64,000 nt of DNA, from NCBI GenBank assembly GCA_037893245.1, contig JBAIAA010000742.1, positions 62,001-126,000 on the forward strand, read 5' to 3'. The notes under the pieces are model-generated. The model did no database searches and had not been told where the DNA came from. It saw nothing but the letters and a program-made list of their open reading frames with translations. Positions 40,384-52,328 of the stretch are shown here, one piece after another. The translations under genes and the position numbers were made by a program. Numbering within the stretch: the first letter of the stretch is position 1; every line of letters begins with the position of its first letter. The DNA is from Crossaster papposus (lineage: Eukaryota; Echinodermata; Asteroidea; Velatida; Solasteridae).

Positions 40384-43247
40384 ATCTAAATACGGTTGAA
40401 ATGAACTTCGATTTCAATACAAAATTGGTGGGAAATGTCTTTGCTCTTTTTTAAACCACCCTTAATTCACGAAATGTTTGAATCCAGCTCTGTAGCGCTG
40501 ACTCTTTGGTACAATACGAGATACGCGCAACGCGCGCTCAACGCGCACATCAGCATGCATTTGGAAAACCTCGTTACCATGGCTACGATCTGGCTGCGCC
40601 ATGTTGTCCCACCATGCCCTGCGCGATCTTAACCCCTGGAATTATCAAATTTAATTGTGCCATTATATTGCCACGTTTAAATTAGGACTGCAGTCGGTGC
40701 GTTTAACGCGTGACGCCATGTTTAAAATTTTGTAATTGTTATTTTGTAGAATCAATCTTTTCAAAGATGATATTTTGACGCCGCGTTGTTTAGCAAGGAT
40801 TGATATTAAATGTACATACCTTTGCCGTTCCTCTATACAACGTAAGATACAGGTTTTTAAGCGAAACAAAAAACAAAACCTTCAAAATCCATATTGTACA
40901 GGTATTGCGCAGTATTAAAACAAAAAACGTACATGACGTGACGTTCAGGGACGCGCGAGCGCATTACATGCATTGTGCAGTTTTCGTAATACGCACCCAC
41001 AGTACGCACTGAATATCCATTCGTCGTCGTTTACGTATTCTTCACAGCCCGCATCCGATTTCACGAAAAGTGCGTAACTTGCGCCATTTTTCCAAAAGTG
41101 GCGTAAGGCTTACGCAACAAAAATGTTGCATAGCCGCGCCATTTACCTTACGGAGCATTTCACGAAACTTGGCGTAGCTGCGCAACGTTTTAAACAGCGT
41201 TTACAACGACTGTTTGCGTATTATTGTGTTCTTTCACGAAATCGTCATTGTATCACCTTCGCCCACCATTTTGAAATTAGTTTTGTCCGACTTTCCGCGA
41301 AATCGTGCGGCAACATTAACAATTCTGTCACGGGTAAAATAGTAATTCCTTTATTTCAATCATGAAACTGTGTGTGTCTTTTATCAAGCTTAATAAGTTG
41401 GGCAATAACGGGCTCCACGTCAATTACGATTTGCTGGTAAAATAGGTCATTTTCAGTCGCTACGCCATATCTTACGCCACCTAAATTGACTGCGCAATCT
41501 ACGCCATAATTTGTTGCGTATAAACCGCGGACTTGCGCACTATCAAACTTTCGTGAAACTGTTGTAAGCGAAATGTTGCGCAGCAAACAAAAGTGGCGCA
41601 GCTTACGCAGTATATTGTGGCGCAATTAGGGGGCTTACGCCATTGCGTAAAGTTTTGTGAAATCGTCTGCAGGGGTTAGTGAACGAACGCACACGCGCCC
41701 ACACAGGCGAGGCTGGCATTTGCGAACAGTTACCAATTTCATAGAGCTGCTAAGCACCGAAATTCGTTTAGCACAAAACAAGTCTTGCTCATTAAAAACA
41801 GGTTACCATCCAAAATTGTTCGTGTTTTTCATGCTAAGCAAAAAAACAGCTGATTATCAATCAAAAAACAAAACAAAGATCACCTGAAAATTTGGTCTGT
41901 AACCTTGTTTTTGCTAAGGACAAATGTTGAAGCTAAGCAAATTTTTGTGTTTAGCAGCTCTATGAAATTTGCCCCAGTTACCGCGCTATGGGTATAGTAC
42001 GTTGGTTGCTATATATAGTAGTTTTAGCTGTGCACAAAAATAAAATAAAAAATAAAAACATTCTTGTGACTAACTTTCGGCAAATCAAGACACACAATAC
42101 ATCAAAAAGGCTAATTGAGGTCACTGTCCGGAAAATGTCACAGTTTTGCTTATAAATGCTAAATTAGCATAAAACACATTAAAATGCCGTTTAAAATAAA
42201 AAAAAACGCGGCAAGGCGTAATAGTATGCATTAAAAAAATACCTTACTTAGCTCTTTAAAGGAACAAAGACAATTGCTAGGATAAAAAAGTAGGATTGAT
42301 AAAGTATTTTAAAGTAAAAATCTAACCTTTCAAAGCAATTCTGATTTTTAAAAAAACTTTAAAAATCTGAAATTCAAGATGGATTAGTTAACAAATTACT
42401 GCCTATGCCGGCAGGATTGTTATTATGCCATGACATTTCAAATTCAATTGTTTATTCATTGGTATTGTTTTAATTACCTTTTCAATAGTTTTGTTCATTG
42501 TTTGTTCATTTCAGCCGCGTTGATTTCAAAATGAGGTTTAAAGAAACATTGGTTGGACCAGTATTCATTAAGAAGATAATACTCACGGCTCAGTTTAACG
42601 GAACGCCTGATAGTTACATCTTTCAAATTTTGCCCCCCAACGACACACAATTCACACGAGATTTGGGTCAGGTGGGTAATAAACGAAAGTTCCAAGCCTT
42701 ATAAGTTATATCCCAAAGGTGACCTGGCGAATATGATTTTAAAAAAACCCCGATAACAACGAATTCTAGTGCTTGTACTCAGCAAACCGTGATATTATTT
42801 CGTGTAGCCACTTTTAAGCAATTTAAAGCTTAAAATTTTTTATTAGCACGAGACAGCTGTTATTTGAGACGAATTGTAGACGATTTCGAACGCTCTCTCA
42901 AATGACTAATATTTAATAAACCATGCACAGAGTGCTACGCGTAAAATTGTGGTTTTTGGAGCAACATGTGAGCAATGTTTCACCGTTTTACCAAAAAGTG
43001 TAATATCAACCGAGCTAAAACTTTAACATGTTAGGTTTTTTCAGATTCTTCTTCGGATTTTGAGTTGTGTTCGTAATATAACCATAAGCAACGACCAAAA
43101 AACATAAAGCATGGTTATTATATGCATTTAAAATCGTTCTCTGTCGATTACTACATATTACTCTTCGTTTTGCTTTAAACGTATATAGGATACACCATTT
43201 GCAGATATCGATTTTGTTTACCACCGAATTATTAGAAAATATCTTAC
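40376..43247 (+). repeat. Segmental tandem duplication, copy B
   Basis: Second copy of the 2.8-kb unit, with a 50-bp insertion near 42815. It holds a TIR element at 41052-41676, a family 2 copy at 41735-41976 (flanked by AGTTACC) and the exon-like relic at 42525-42703. Unlike copy A it continues into the full end A of the family 1 element. Confidence 0.9.
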
Positions 43248-44720
43248 TTATTTAAAAGTAAATAATGATTGTAGGCATCCAGCAAAATGATTGCGCGAAA
43301 TATCCTGTAATTGTTCCGAAAAATTGAATTCCTGATAATTCAAGCAATTACCAATAGTGTATCCTATACCTTTACATCCACCCATTTCTGATAAATTCAA
43401 GCAATTACCAATGGTGTATCCTACCTTTACATCCACCCATTCCTGATAATTCAAGCAATTACCAATGGTGTATCCTACCTTTACATCCACCCATTCCTGA
43501 TAATTCAAGCAATTACCAATGGTGTATCCTACCTTTACATCCACCCATTCCTGATAATTCAAGCAATTACCAGGTGTATCCTACCTTTACATCCACCCAT
43601 TCCTGATAATTCAAGCAATTACCAATGGTGTATCCTACCTTTACATCCACCCATTCCTGATAATTCAAGCAATTACCAATGGTGTGTCCTACCTTTACAT
43701 ACACCCATTCCTGATAATTCAAGTAATTACCAATGGTGTATCCTACCTTTACATCTACCCATTCCTGATAATTCAAGCAATTACCAATGGCGTATCCTAC
43801 CTTTACATCCACCCATTCCTGATAATTCAAGCAATTACCAATGGTGTATCCTACCTTTACATCCACCCATTCATGATAATTCAAGCAATTACCAATGGTG
43901 TATCCTACCTTTACATCCAACCATTCCTGATAATTCAAGCAATTACCAATGGTGTATCCTACCTTTACTTCCACCCATTCCTGATAATTCAAGCAATTAC
44001 CAATGGTGTATCCTACCTTTACATCCACCCATTCCTGATAATTCAAGTAATTACCAATGGTGTATCCTACCTTTACATCCACCCATTCCTGATAATTCAA
44101 GCAATTACCAATGGTGTATCCTACCTTTACATCCACCCATTCCTGATAATTCAAGCAATTACCAATGGTGTATCCTACCTTTACATCCACCCATTCCTGA
44201 TAATTCAAGCAATTACCAATGGTGTATCCTACCTTTACATCCACCCATTCCTGATAATTCAAGCAATTACCAATGGTGTATCCTACCTTTACATCCACCC
44301 ATTCCTGATAATTCAAGCAATTACCAATGGTGTATCCTACCGTTACATCCACCCATTCCTGATAATTCAAGCAATTACCAATGGTGTATCCTACCTTTAC
44401 ATCCACCCATTCCTGATAATTCAAGCAATTGCCGATGGTGTATCCTACCTTTACATCCACCCATTCCTGATAATTCAAGCAATTACCAATGGTGTATCCT
44501 ACCTTTACATCCACCCATTCCTGATAATTCAAGCAATTACCAATGGTGTATCCTACCGTTACATCCACCCATTCCTGATAATTCAAGCAATTACCAATGG
44601 TGTATCCTACCTTTACATCCACCCATTCCTGATAATTCAAGCAATTACCAATGGTGTATCCTACCTTTACATCCACCCATTCCTGATAATTCAAGCAATT
44701 ACCAATGGTGTATCCTACCT
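43179..44720 (-). mobile_element. Family 1 element with 54-bp array 3 (about 26 units)
   Basis: TTAA at 43175-43178 and end A to about 43326 (GTTCCGAAAAATTGAATT). Then 43327-44720 is a tandem array of inverted end B units, finishing with the true right terminus AATGGTGTATCCTACCT. The normal interior between the ends is absent. Units are nearly identical, and one at about 43570 lacks four bases. The 369- and 394-residue frames over the array are repeat artefacts. Confidence 0.9.
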
Positions 44721-46213
44721 TGAAGTGAACTGTTGTCTTAGCTTTTGTCAAATCGTGGTTTCAGTCCAAATAAAAAAACAATTGTCGTACTGAAGTCGAT
44801 TGTCGTGAAAATGTAGCGTAAAAAAATGTCGGTTGAAATTAAAATATTCTGGAGAGTTGCACTGATTTCGGGACACGGACTGTAAACACCCGTCTAATGT
44901 TACCGAACGCCCGCCGCACAATTCCGCGTGTACAATACAAAAAAAACTGGTCGCTCCGAACTCTAGCGCAACTCCGAGATCGTATAAAGGCCCGTTCCCA
45001 AGGCAACCAGAATTGGCATTCCACAACAAAACCTTCTCGCTGGCAATTCGTTTTGATTGAAAGCAAATTAAAATGCGGTTTGCTCCAAGCTTTGTAGGAC
45101 GGTAATTTTTTAATGTAAATCAGTTTTGGATGTTAAGCCATAGTTGCAATTGAGTAATTACGGGTGTCGTGTGAACAATTGATTTTATTTATCGGAGCGT
45201 CGCTAAAATCAGTTGGCCGTCCATACGTCACCCTGAATAAGCTTTTAATAAAAACTACAAATTGCAAGTATTTTCAAGTAAGTTCAGTTTTCTAATGTGT
45301 GCTATATTATTTCACCGATCTGACGAGGTGACACATCCGTCAAAAATCGAGATATTAAGCAATCTTCGATTTTTGGATATTTTACGATGTCATCTTCATA
45401 ACTACCAACTTTCGAGACACAAAATTCCACCGTTCGTTAATTATGCTAATTACACAAAGCAATACAAGTGCGACACCCTCAGTTTTTAGTTTTGACGAAG
45501 TGACACGTCACTATTCGTCAAAAAAAGTACAAACATTGTTTACACCGACCGTTATTGCATCAGTGGGGAAATTACAAAAAAAATGTTAAATACAATGTAG
45601 CACGAAATAAAAATAAAAATATAAAAAAAAATTAAAACAAATTAAAAAAGGAGCGAATATATATTTAAACAAATCTAATTCTAACTGGACACACACAAAA
45701 CAAAATCGAATGCAAATTATAACAGTAACAGTTTAAATACCTTAAATAGATTTCGGAGAACTGCATTTCTATGGAAACAATGCCTGCGGTAACATGGAAT
45801 GTTCGCGTAGTGATATTTGGCGGTTAGCCGTGATACAACAGTCCTTTCTAAACTCGCGAAAACCAAAACTTCAAAACCAAATTGTGACGGAAAACCTCCG
45901 TTGAAGCCCCATGCGTGACCCACGCGGCCAATTCATTATCCCGTGTGATTATGTAAACCTACCATTTGACGAACATTTATTTGATTATAGTGATTGTGGA
46001 AGCCTATGTTTGAGGGAGAGACGCGCGAGAATTAAGAAACATACATGGTTACTGTTGATTCGCGCAACAACGTCATCGGGAAACTCATGAATAAACGCAA
46101 TGTACTTTAGGGCAAACTACCATCGAACGCTGTAACAACTGCACCGATTCGGGTATAGATTATCATCCAAAATCAGTAAAATATACCTGGCCTTTAGGCA
46201 ACGTCGAACCTTC
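44721..46213. other. Unassigned DNA
   Basis: Includes an RFX X-box-like GTTCCCAAGGCAAC at 44994-45007 and a direct repeat TGACGA.GTGACAC at 45319 and 45495. No gene supported. Confidence 0.35.
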
Positions 46214-46456
46214 TGGGCCAATTTCATAGAGCTGCTAAGCACACAAATTTGCTTAGCATGACAATTTGTCTTTGGCAAAAACAAGGTTACAGACCAAATT
46301 TTCACGTGATCTTTATTGTTTTGGATTGATAAACAGCTGTTTTGTTGCTTAGCATGAAAAACACGTAGAATTTTGGCTGGTAACCTGTTTTTAATGAGCA
46401 AGACTTGTTTGTGCTAAGCAAATTTGTGTGCTTAGCAGCTCTATGAAATTGGCCCC
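46214..46456. mobile_element. Family 2 MITE copy
   Basis: Complete foldback, ends TGGGCCAATTTCATAGAGC and GCTCTATGAAATTGGCCCC. No direct flanking repeat is clear. Confidence 0.85.
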
Positions 46457-47390
46457 TGAAGGCACATCAATATTTTGAAATCTCATAGCTTATTCAGAAA
46501 AAAACCACCAATGTTTTTAAGACAACATACGGCTTATATATATATCCTTCAATTACGACCTATCTTTTATATAAGTGTATCGTAATTACGATAAAGAATA
46601 ACCAGATATATATTTTGGTTAAACTGCCAATGCCGATTTCAGAAATGTTTATAATTATCTAAATTTCATACACTAATCTTGTAAAAGATGCAAAAATCGT
46701 TTCTTTTATTAATGTAGCCTAAAGTACATATTTTTTTACCAATTATTCAAATAACTTATTTACTATACTTCTATAAAACAAATTTCCTACGACGATACAT
46801 GACTATATAAAGACGTTGCATCATTATACATGTAACAAAAACATGTTTACAATTTAATTACGAAAATTAAATTCCCACTGTTTATCAGGACCTATTATGA
46901 CACGTGCACTGAATTTTTTGAAAACCACAAAATCGGGAATGCAAATTACACGTATTAAACCGATTACCCAGTTGAAGAATACAGAATTAAATTAAATTTG
47001 AAGAACGACGTTTAGTCGACGATGCACTTAAATATTGTAATTTAGCGAGTGTCGTTTTATACAAAGGTCGGGGTTGCTGTGACGACGAGGTTCAATTTGA
47101 ATAACCGCCGCGGGACGACCTACTTAGCAAATACCTGACACCGTCTGCTAGAAGGGACATTTGTCGAAGAACAACATGTTTACTTGATCCCTTTATCTAA
47201 ATTCTACCTGCCCGAGAAAATCCCGGTAAGGGGAATATCGATTAGACGCGGGCCGAGTCTGGCTAAAAGAAAAAAAACGGTCGCCAAACGACAACAATCG
47301 CCAATCGCTTTTGCTGAATCGATATCGTTCATTCCGTGCGCCATAGGCCCACAAACAAACATATTGAAGTGATTTGATAGTGAATAAGAT
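46457..47390. other. Unassigned AT-rich DNA
   Basis: No gene or repeat supported. Confidence 0.4.
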
Positions 47391-47883
47391 TACAAAACTG
47401 CTTCAAACTGCTTACTGGCTGGAATGACCTGAAATATACACATCAAATAAGTTAAGAGGGCCTAATGATTCGATCTTAACAAGATCTTTTTCAGAGACTA
47501 AATGACTGTGTACAAGAAACAAACATATATAGGGCAACATACAGCATGATGCACATCATGGATGGCAACAAAAAAAACACAAAAGGAAATGAATAACTTC
47601 TATTTTTTTCTCCATTTGTCATCTCCATTCTTTGTTAGTTCTTCCCTTTGATCTCCACCCTGGACCCCCTTCCTTGTGGCTTTACCCCTTCTGTTTTTGT
47701 TCCTACCCTGCCTTTGATCCTACCCACACTGACCTCACCATTTAATCCCTCAGCCTAATCCTCCTTTTGTTGTTTGTTCCATTGAACTCTGTTCTTTTTT
47801 CTTTTGTGTTTTTTCAGCATCCATGATGTGCATCATGCTGTATGTTGCCCTATATATGTTTGTTTCTTGTACACAGCCATTTA

Positions 47884-48609
47884 TGGGCCAGTCACAAATC
47901 AGTTGCGATGCGTCGGCGATGGGTAAAACCGGGAAATTTGAACAAAATCTTGAGACAGATCTCACGATTTTGCACCCGTCGGAGGCGCTCTCCGGACGCC
48001 TGCGGCTTGTCGCAGATTTTTTAGGCATCGCCACACCCGTCGCGGTCCCCAACTTTGAACTTAAAATTTTAAGATTGCTCGCAAGATTTTTCACCCATTT
48101 TGGGCATCCCAGACACAATCTCCGATGACCTACGATGCCCTCCGATTTATCGGAGGCGTCCTCCGAATAATCTGAGACTAGTCGCAAGATTCTGTGTGGG
48201 ATTGGAAATTCAGGTTGAGATTCAATGTCTGCGAGTGGTCTCCGGCGCCCTCCGACTGAATCGGAGGCGCCCTGTGACGATTCGTACGCTTTCTGTGATC
48301 GTCTCCGACGAATCGTACGGTGGAATCGTAGTAAATCGCCGTGTATATAAGGGCGCCTCCGATCGGATCGCTAAAAGTTTGAGACGCTCTTGCTGCAGAT
48401 ATCGTCTCCGATGCAATCGGAGGCGATCGGAGGCTAATCCCACGATTTTTCGACAAAACCGGGTCAAAATCCTTGAAAAAATCTCAGACAATGTGACTGC
48501 TCCACTTTTATTAGGATTATTGCTAGGATTGTTCAAGGATTCTTTATTTTCTACGACGACCCCCGGCCAAACTAATCCCCGACAGATCGCCGACATTGTG
48601 ACTGGGCCA
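47884..48609. mobile_element. TTA-flanked DNA element nested in Penelope arm
   Basis: 726 bp, flanked by TTA at 47881-47883 and 48610-48612. Termini TGGGCCAGTCACAA and TTGTGACTGGGCCA are inverted repeats. A 3-bp TTA duplication with GGGCC-type ends fits the PIF/Harbinger group (family knowledge). The interior is GC-rich with many CTCCGA...TCGGAG palindromes. The open frame over it has no transposase motif and runs out into the flanking arm, so it is probably not coding. Confidence 0.7.
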
Positions 48610-48612
48610 TTA

Positions 48613-48651
48613 GTCTCTGAAGAAGATCTTGTTAAGATCGAAATATTAGGC
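48613..48651 (+). ncRNA. Hammerhead-ribozyme-like motif
   Basis: CTGAAGA (fits CUGANGA), then a 6-bp stem GATCTT/AAGATC with a GTT loop, then GAAA, the self-complementary ATAT and T. Flanking GTCT and AGGC can pair as stem I. One extra A sits between the core and stem II. Penelope-like elements are known to carry hammerhead motifs in their terminal repeats. Activity is not shown by the sequence. Confidence 0.5.
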
Positions 48652-48860
48652 CCTCTTAACTTATTTGATTTGTAAATTTCAGGTCATTCCAGCCAGTAAG
48701 CAGTTTGCAGCAGTTTTAATCAAATTCACAAAAGAAAAAGCACAGAGTCCAAAGGAACAATCAACAAAAGATCTTCTTCAGAGACAAAATGGCGGTGTAC
48801 ATGAAGCAAACATAATACAGGGGGGCATGCAAGCATGATGCGCCACATGGTTAGGAGAAG

Positions 48861-49410
48861 AAACACATAAGGATACAGAAGTAGATGAACAACCAACAGA
48901 AGGAGGATTAGGCCAAAGGAATTAATAGTATTTGATAGTATTACATACCTACAATGCGCACAGTGTGAATATTCAATTTGTTGACTCGATATTAGTATGT
49001 GCTATAGGACAGTGCAAATCGTCGTCTGTTATTTGTTGTCCTACCCTTGTAGGTTTGTCTGAACATGGGTCTTTGACCCTGACGCCTTTTAACATAATTC
49101 TCCTTGTCTTATTTATGTATCTTGTCCGCCCATCTGCATTTGTGATTGATGATTTTGCCTGTAAGTCGCCCGTGTCTGTGTTTGTGATTCTGTGTTGTGA
49201 AGGGTTGTAGTGACACGGTTTTTTTCGGCGGCAGTGTTTTATTCACTGTTAATTTCCTTCTTGGCTGCCCGTCATCACTGTTCTTGTTCTGTCATGTTAT
49301 TCTTGTACATTGTATACTTTTAATTGTATGTACAATTTTGCTTTATATTGTTATATTATGTGTGTAAAATGTCCTGAATAAACTAATTAAAATAATAATA
49401 ATAATAATAA
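48861..49410 (+). mobile_element. Possible non-LTR retroelement 3' end
   Basis: GTCCTGAATAAACTAATT followed by an (AAT) microsatellite at about 49386-49411 looks like the 3' tail of a non-LTR element. No reverse-transcriptase frame is visible upstream. Confidence 0.3.
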
Positions 49411-49970
49411 TTACATCACCCGGAATTGGTAAATTGGAATACTTTCCCATAGACACACGCACATTGTTCAATCTTTACTTTAACCTAACCTATTTTCCCC
49501 AAGCGCTTTTTCCATAATTGGGTATTTATAAATTTGGACCTTGCTCTACAAATATAACTGATAAAAACATGAACATTTTGTCTCCTTTTACTAGCTAAAC
49601 AAATGGAGACTCCCCAAAGTCACCTACTTCGACAAGTCTCCCCATTGCCGAATTATTTACTCTATGTCTCCATATTTGTATATTTAGTGATATAATGTAA
49701 TATATTAACAAAATTACTGTCGTCCAAATCGTAAAACATCGAATTCACCAGCGCGCGGCGGACTACATGTATATGGAATTATATACACACGCATACTGAT
49801 TTCTGGCAATAGGGAACAACGTTCTCGATGCAATAAAGTGTTACGTACATGCAACGCTAATGGTCTTGCATTAATTATTCAATTGAATTGAATTGAATTA
49901 AATTAAGATGAAAATAGTTTATTAAACAAAATCCAACCGCTAGGCTGAATTGCATTTTTTGTACCGAGAT
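49411..49970. other. Unassigned DNA
   Basis: No supported feature. Confidence 0.4.
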
Positions 49971-49974
49971 TTAA

Positions 49975-50323
49975 GGTAGGATACACCATTTGTAATTGCT
50001 TGAATTATCATTAATGGGTAGATTTGGGGGGTTGTATTTTATAGTAAATATTATTCAACTGACCTTTGAAAAGCACAAAAAACAGCGGTTTTTTTCAACC
50101 GGCATTGGGCAGTTATTCTTATGTTATCTTTGTTTTTTCGCGATCGCCGTCTGGCGATCAAAATTGTTATTTAATAAAATTATATTTTTCAGAATAATTA
50201 CAGGATATCTAGCGCAATCATTTTGCTGGATGCTGAATCATTATTTACTTTCAAATGAGTAAGATATTCCTTAATAATTCGGTAGTAAATATTTTCGATA
50301 TCTGCAAATGGTGTATACTACCT
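49975..50323 (+). mobile_element. Family 1 MITE copy
   Basis: TTAA at 49971-49974 and 50324-50327, end B left, end A right. It has lost part of the GGATGCCGAG segment. Confidence 0.85.
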
Positions 50324-50444
50324 TTAAAGCCGCAGTTAGCATTAACATTTACATCAATAGCGATACACACACAAACTAACGCCAAATATCCCAACATAAT
50401 AAACAAGACTGAATTTATTAATTTGTAAAAAAATGGGAAGTTAA

Positions 50445-50749
50445 ATGTTGGATACACTATTTGCATATTTAAAAAAATGTTACTACCGAATTATTAGGAA
50501 ATATCTTACTTATTTGAAAGTAAATAATGTTGTAGTCATCCAGCAAAAGGATTGCGCTAGATATCATGTAGGCCCCTAATTGTTCCGAAAATTTAAATGT
50601 ATAAAACATAATCACGATTGCCAAATGGCGATCACGAAAAAACCCAAGATCTTTATAGGAGTACCACTGCCCGACGCCGGTTGAAAACGAACGCCGTTTT
50701 TCTTGCTTTTCTCGGCATCCATAATTATAAAACTTCGGACAGGTCAGTA
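50445..50749 (-). mobile_element. Family 1 MITE, end B lost
   Basis: TTAA at 50441-50444, end A left (ATGTTGGATACACTATTTGC). It stops at GGACAGGTCAG, before end B. Confidence 0.8.
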
Positions 50750-51271
50750 TTGAAGTTACTTCAAATGACTATATGTTCTTAAAAAAAATATATAATATTA
50801 ATTGATTTGAATAATACTAGACTCATCTCAACATCTTTTACTCTAAAAGTCGTCGGGTGTTCTCGAAAAGAAAACAATTGTAAAATATAAAGTGCATTTA
50901 ATAATAATAATTTTGTTCAATTGTAAAATTGATACAGATGAATTGAAAAAAATCAATGGACTTATTTATTCCCCTAAATCCCCTAAATCCACCCATGAAT
51001 GTAACCATTTACTCGTAAGGTTTTAAAGGTATGTATTTTGTGCAATGTGAAACAAAAAATTGAGGCGAATCGGAAATATATTTTGAAGAATTTCACCCGC
51101 TTTCAAATTGAATTTGAATCATCGCTAGACTTTCGAATCTTCTGATAAAGAAAACATGGCGTGTGTATGTTTGGCCGCAGATGTTCCAACAAACGCCCGG
51201 CGCAGGAATATCTCAAATCGGCACGGCTTTTAGAAGGATGAATTGCGGTTCATTCAGTATAGAGCCCCCAC

Positions 51272-51304
<33 letters not shown>

Positions 51305-51825
51305 ACTTTTGCACGCGAAACACGGTGTGTGCGTGTCCCGACATATTGCACAGCGCATTATGCAAGACATGTCGCGCGCAGTACACGACTCATTAACAAT
51401 TTAGGCAACATATGGCGGGATATAGTGCACCGCGTTGCAGCTCGTATGTACATGCGCGCTGTATGTACATGTAGCCTATAATGTGGAAGACAAAACGAAT
51501 AAAAAGACGTCTTTAAAACGCCTAAAGTAAAGAGAGAAAATTAATGAGCGGACATTATATCGTAAATCACTGCGTGATGGAACGCTATCTGTGAAACACG
51601 GGACTTAATTTTACTAACATCATAATTGACTCGGACAATTATGTCTATAGTTGGAAACCTGTTCGCTAAATAAAATTAAAAAGGCTAAAAATGTAATCGC
51701 CAAAAACGGCATTAAAAATGAAGTCTATCAACACTCGCTATATAGAAAAACGGCTACATGTATTTTATAATGAGGTGGTAGAGTTTGACGTTACATTAAT
51801 ATGTTGTTAGATCGGAGGATAATTT
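50750..51825. other. Unassigned DNA with poly(C)
   Basis: A poly(C) run of about 32 at 51273-51304 is the only clear feature. Confidence 0.45.
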
Positions 51826-52040
51826 AATGGAACTGTTAAGCACAAACAGATTTGCTTAGCGTGAAAAATATTCTTGGCAAAAACAGGGTTACAATACTAA
51901 ATGTTCAGGTGATGATATCGTTTGCGACTGGTATTCGGCTGGTTTTTGCTAAGCATGAAAAGCAATTGGCGTTTTGGCTGGTAACATATTTTTTTTACTG
52001 AGCAGGATTGTTTTTGTGCTAAGCACATTTGCAAAAAACC
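51826..52040. mobile_element. Family 2-related relic
   Basis: Retains AAGCACAAACAGATTTGCTTAG, GGCAAAAACAGGGTTACA, TTGGCTGGTAAC and TGTGCTAAGCACATTTG in family 2 order. The outermost CAATTTCAT ends are gone. Confidence 0.6.
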
Positions 52041-52099
52041 TTATTCGACAAATATTATTTTGTTGTTAATCCGTAAGAATCTATAGAACTCTCCTATAT

Positions 52100-52328
52100 C
52101 ATAAACCCTAAAATCAGATCAGACCAACTGATTAGGTTTAAACCAATGATATTAGTCAATTTTAACCAAAATAGTGGTCAAAATAACCAATGATATTGGT
52201 CATTAATTTTTAACACAAATATGGGTCAAAATAACTAATGTATGGGTTAAAATTGACAAATATATCGGTCGAACACATTATCTAGCAATCAATTGGTTAT
52301 TTATCAACCAATCTGTTTTTAGGGTGCG
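52100..52328. mobile_element. Inverted-repeat element rich in ACCAATATTGGT motifs
   Basis: ACCCTAAAATCAGAT is inverted as AATCTGTTTTTAGGGT. The interior consists of many CCAATGATATTGGTC-type short palindromes, like the ends of 17305-18321. Confidence 0.55.

Larger units (their letters stand above)
47391..48730. mobile_element. Penelope-like element terminal arms, inverted pair with insertion
   Basis: Two inverted arms: 47391-47570 (minus) and 47812-48730 (plus). Each runs from CCATGATGTGCATCATGCTG through TCTTAACAAGATC-type sequence to the GGAATGACCTGAAAT/ATTTCAGGTCATTCC segment. The same arms flank the GIY-YIG remnant at 53.6-54.4 kb, which identifies them as Penelope-like terminal repeats. 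The plus arm is split by a TTA-flanked element (47884-48609). A degraded third arm lies at about 48740-48860. Confidence 0.7.

Noticed and set aside
37620..40632. 65-residue frame conserved in both duplication copies
   Set aside because: The copies are too similar for conservation to mean selection, and no family is recognised.
48100..48675. 191-residue protein inside the TTA-flanked element
   Set aside because: The frame crosses the element boundary into the Penelope arm and has no known motif. Its Arg-rich composition comes from the CTCCGA/TCGGAG repeats.
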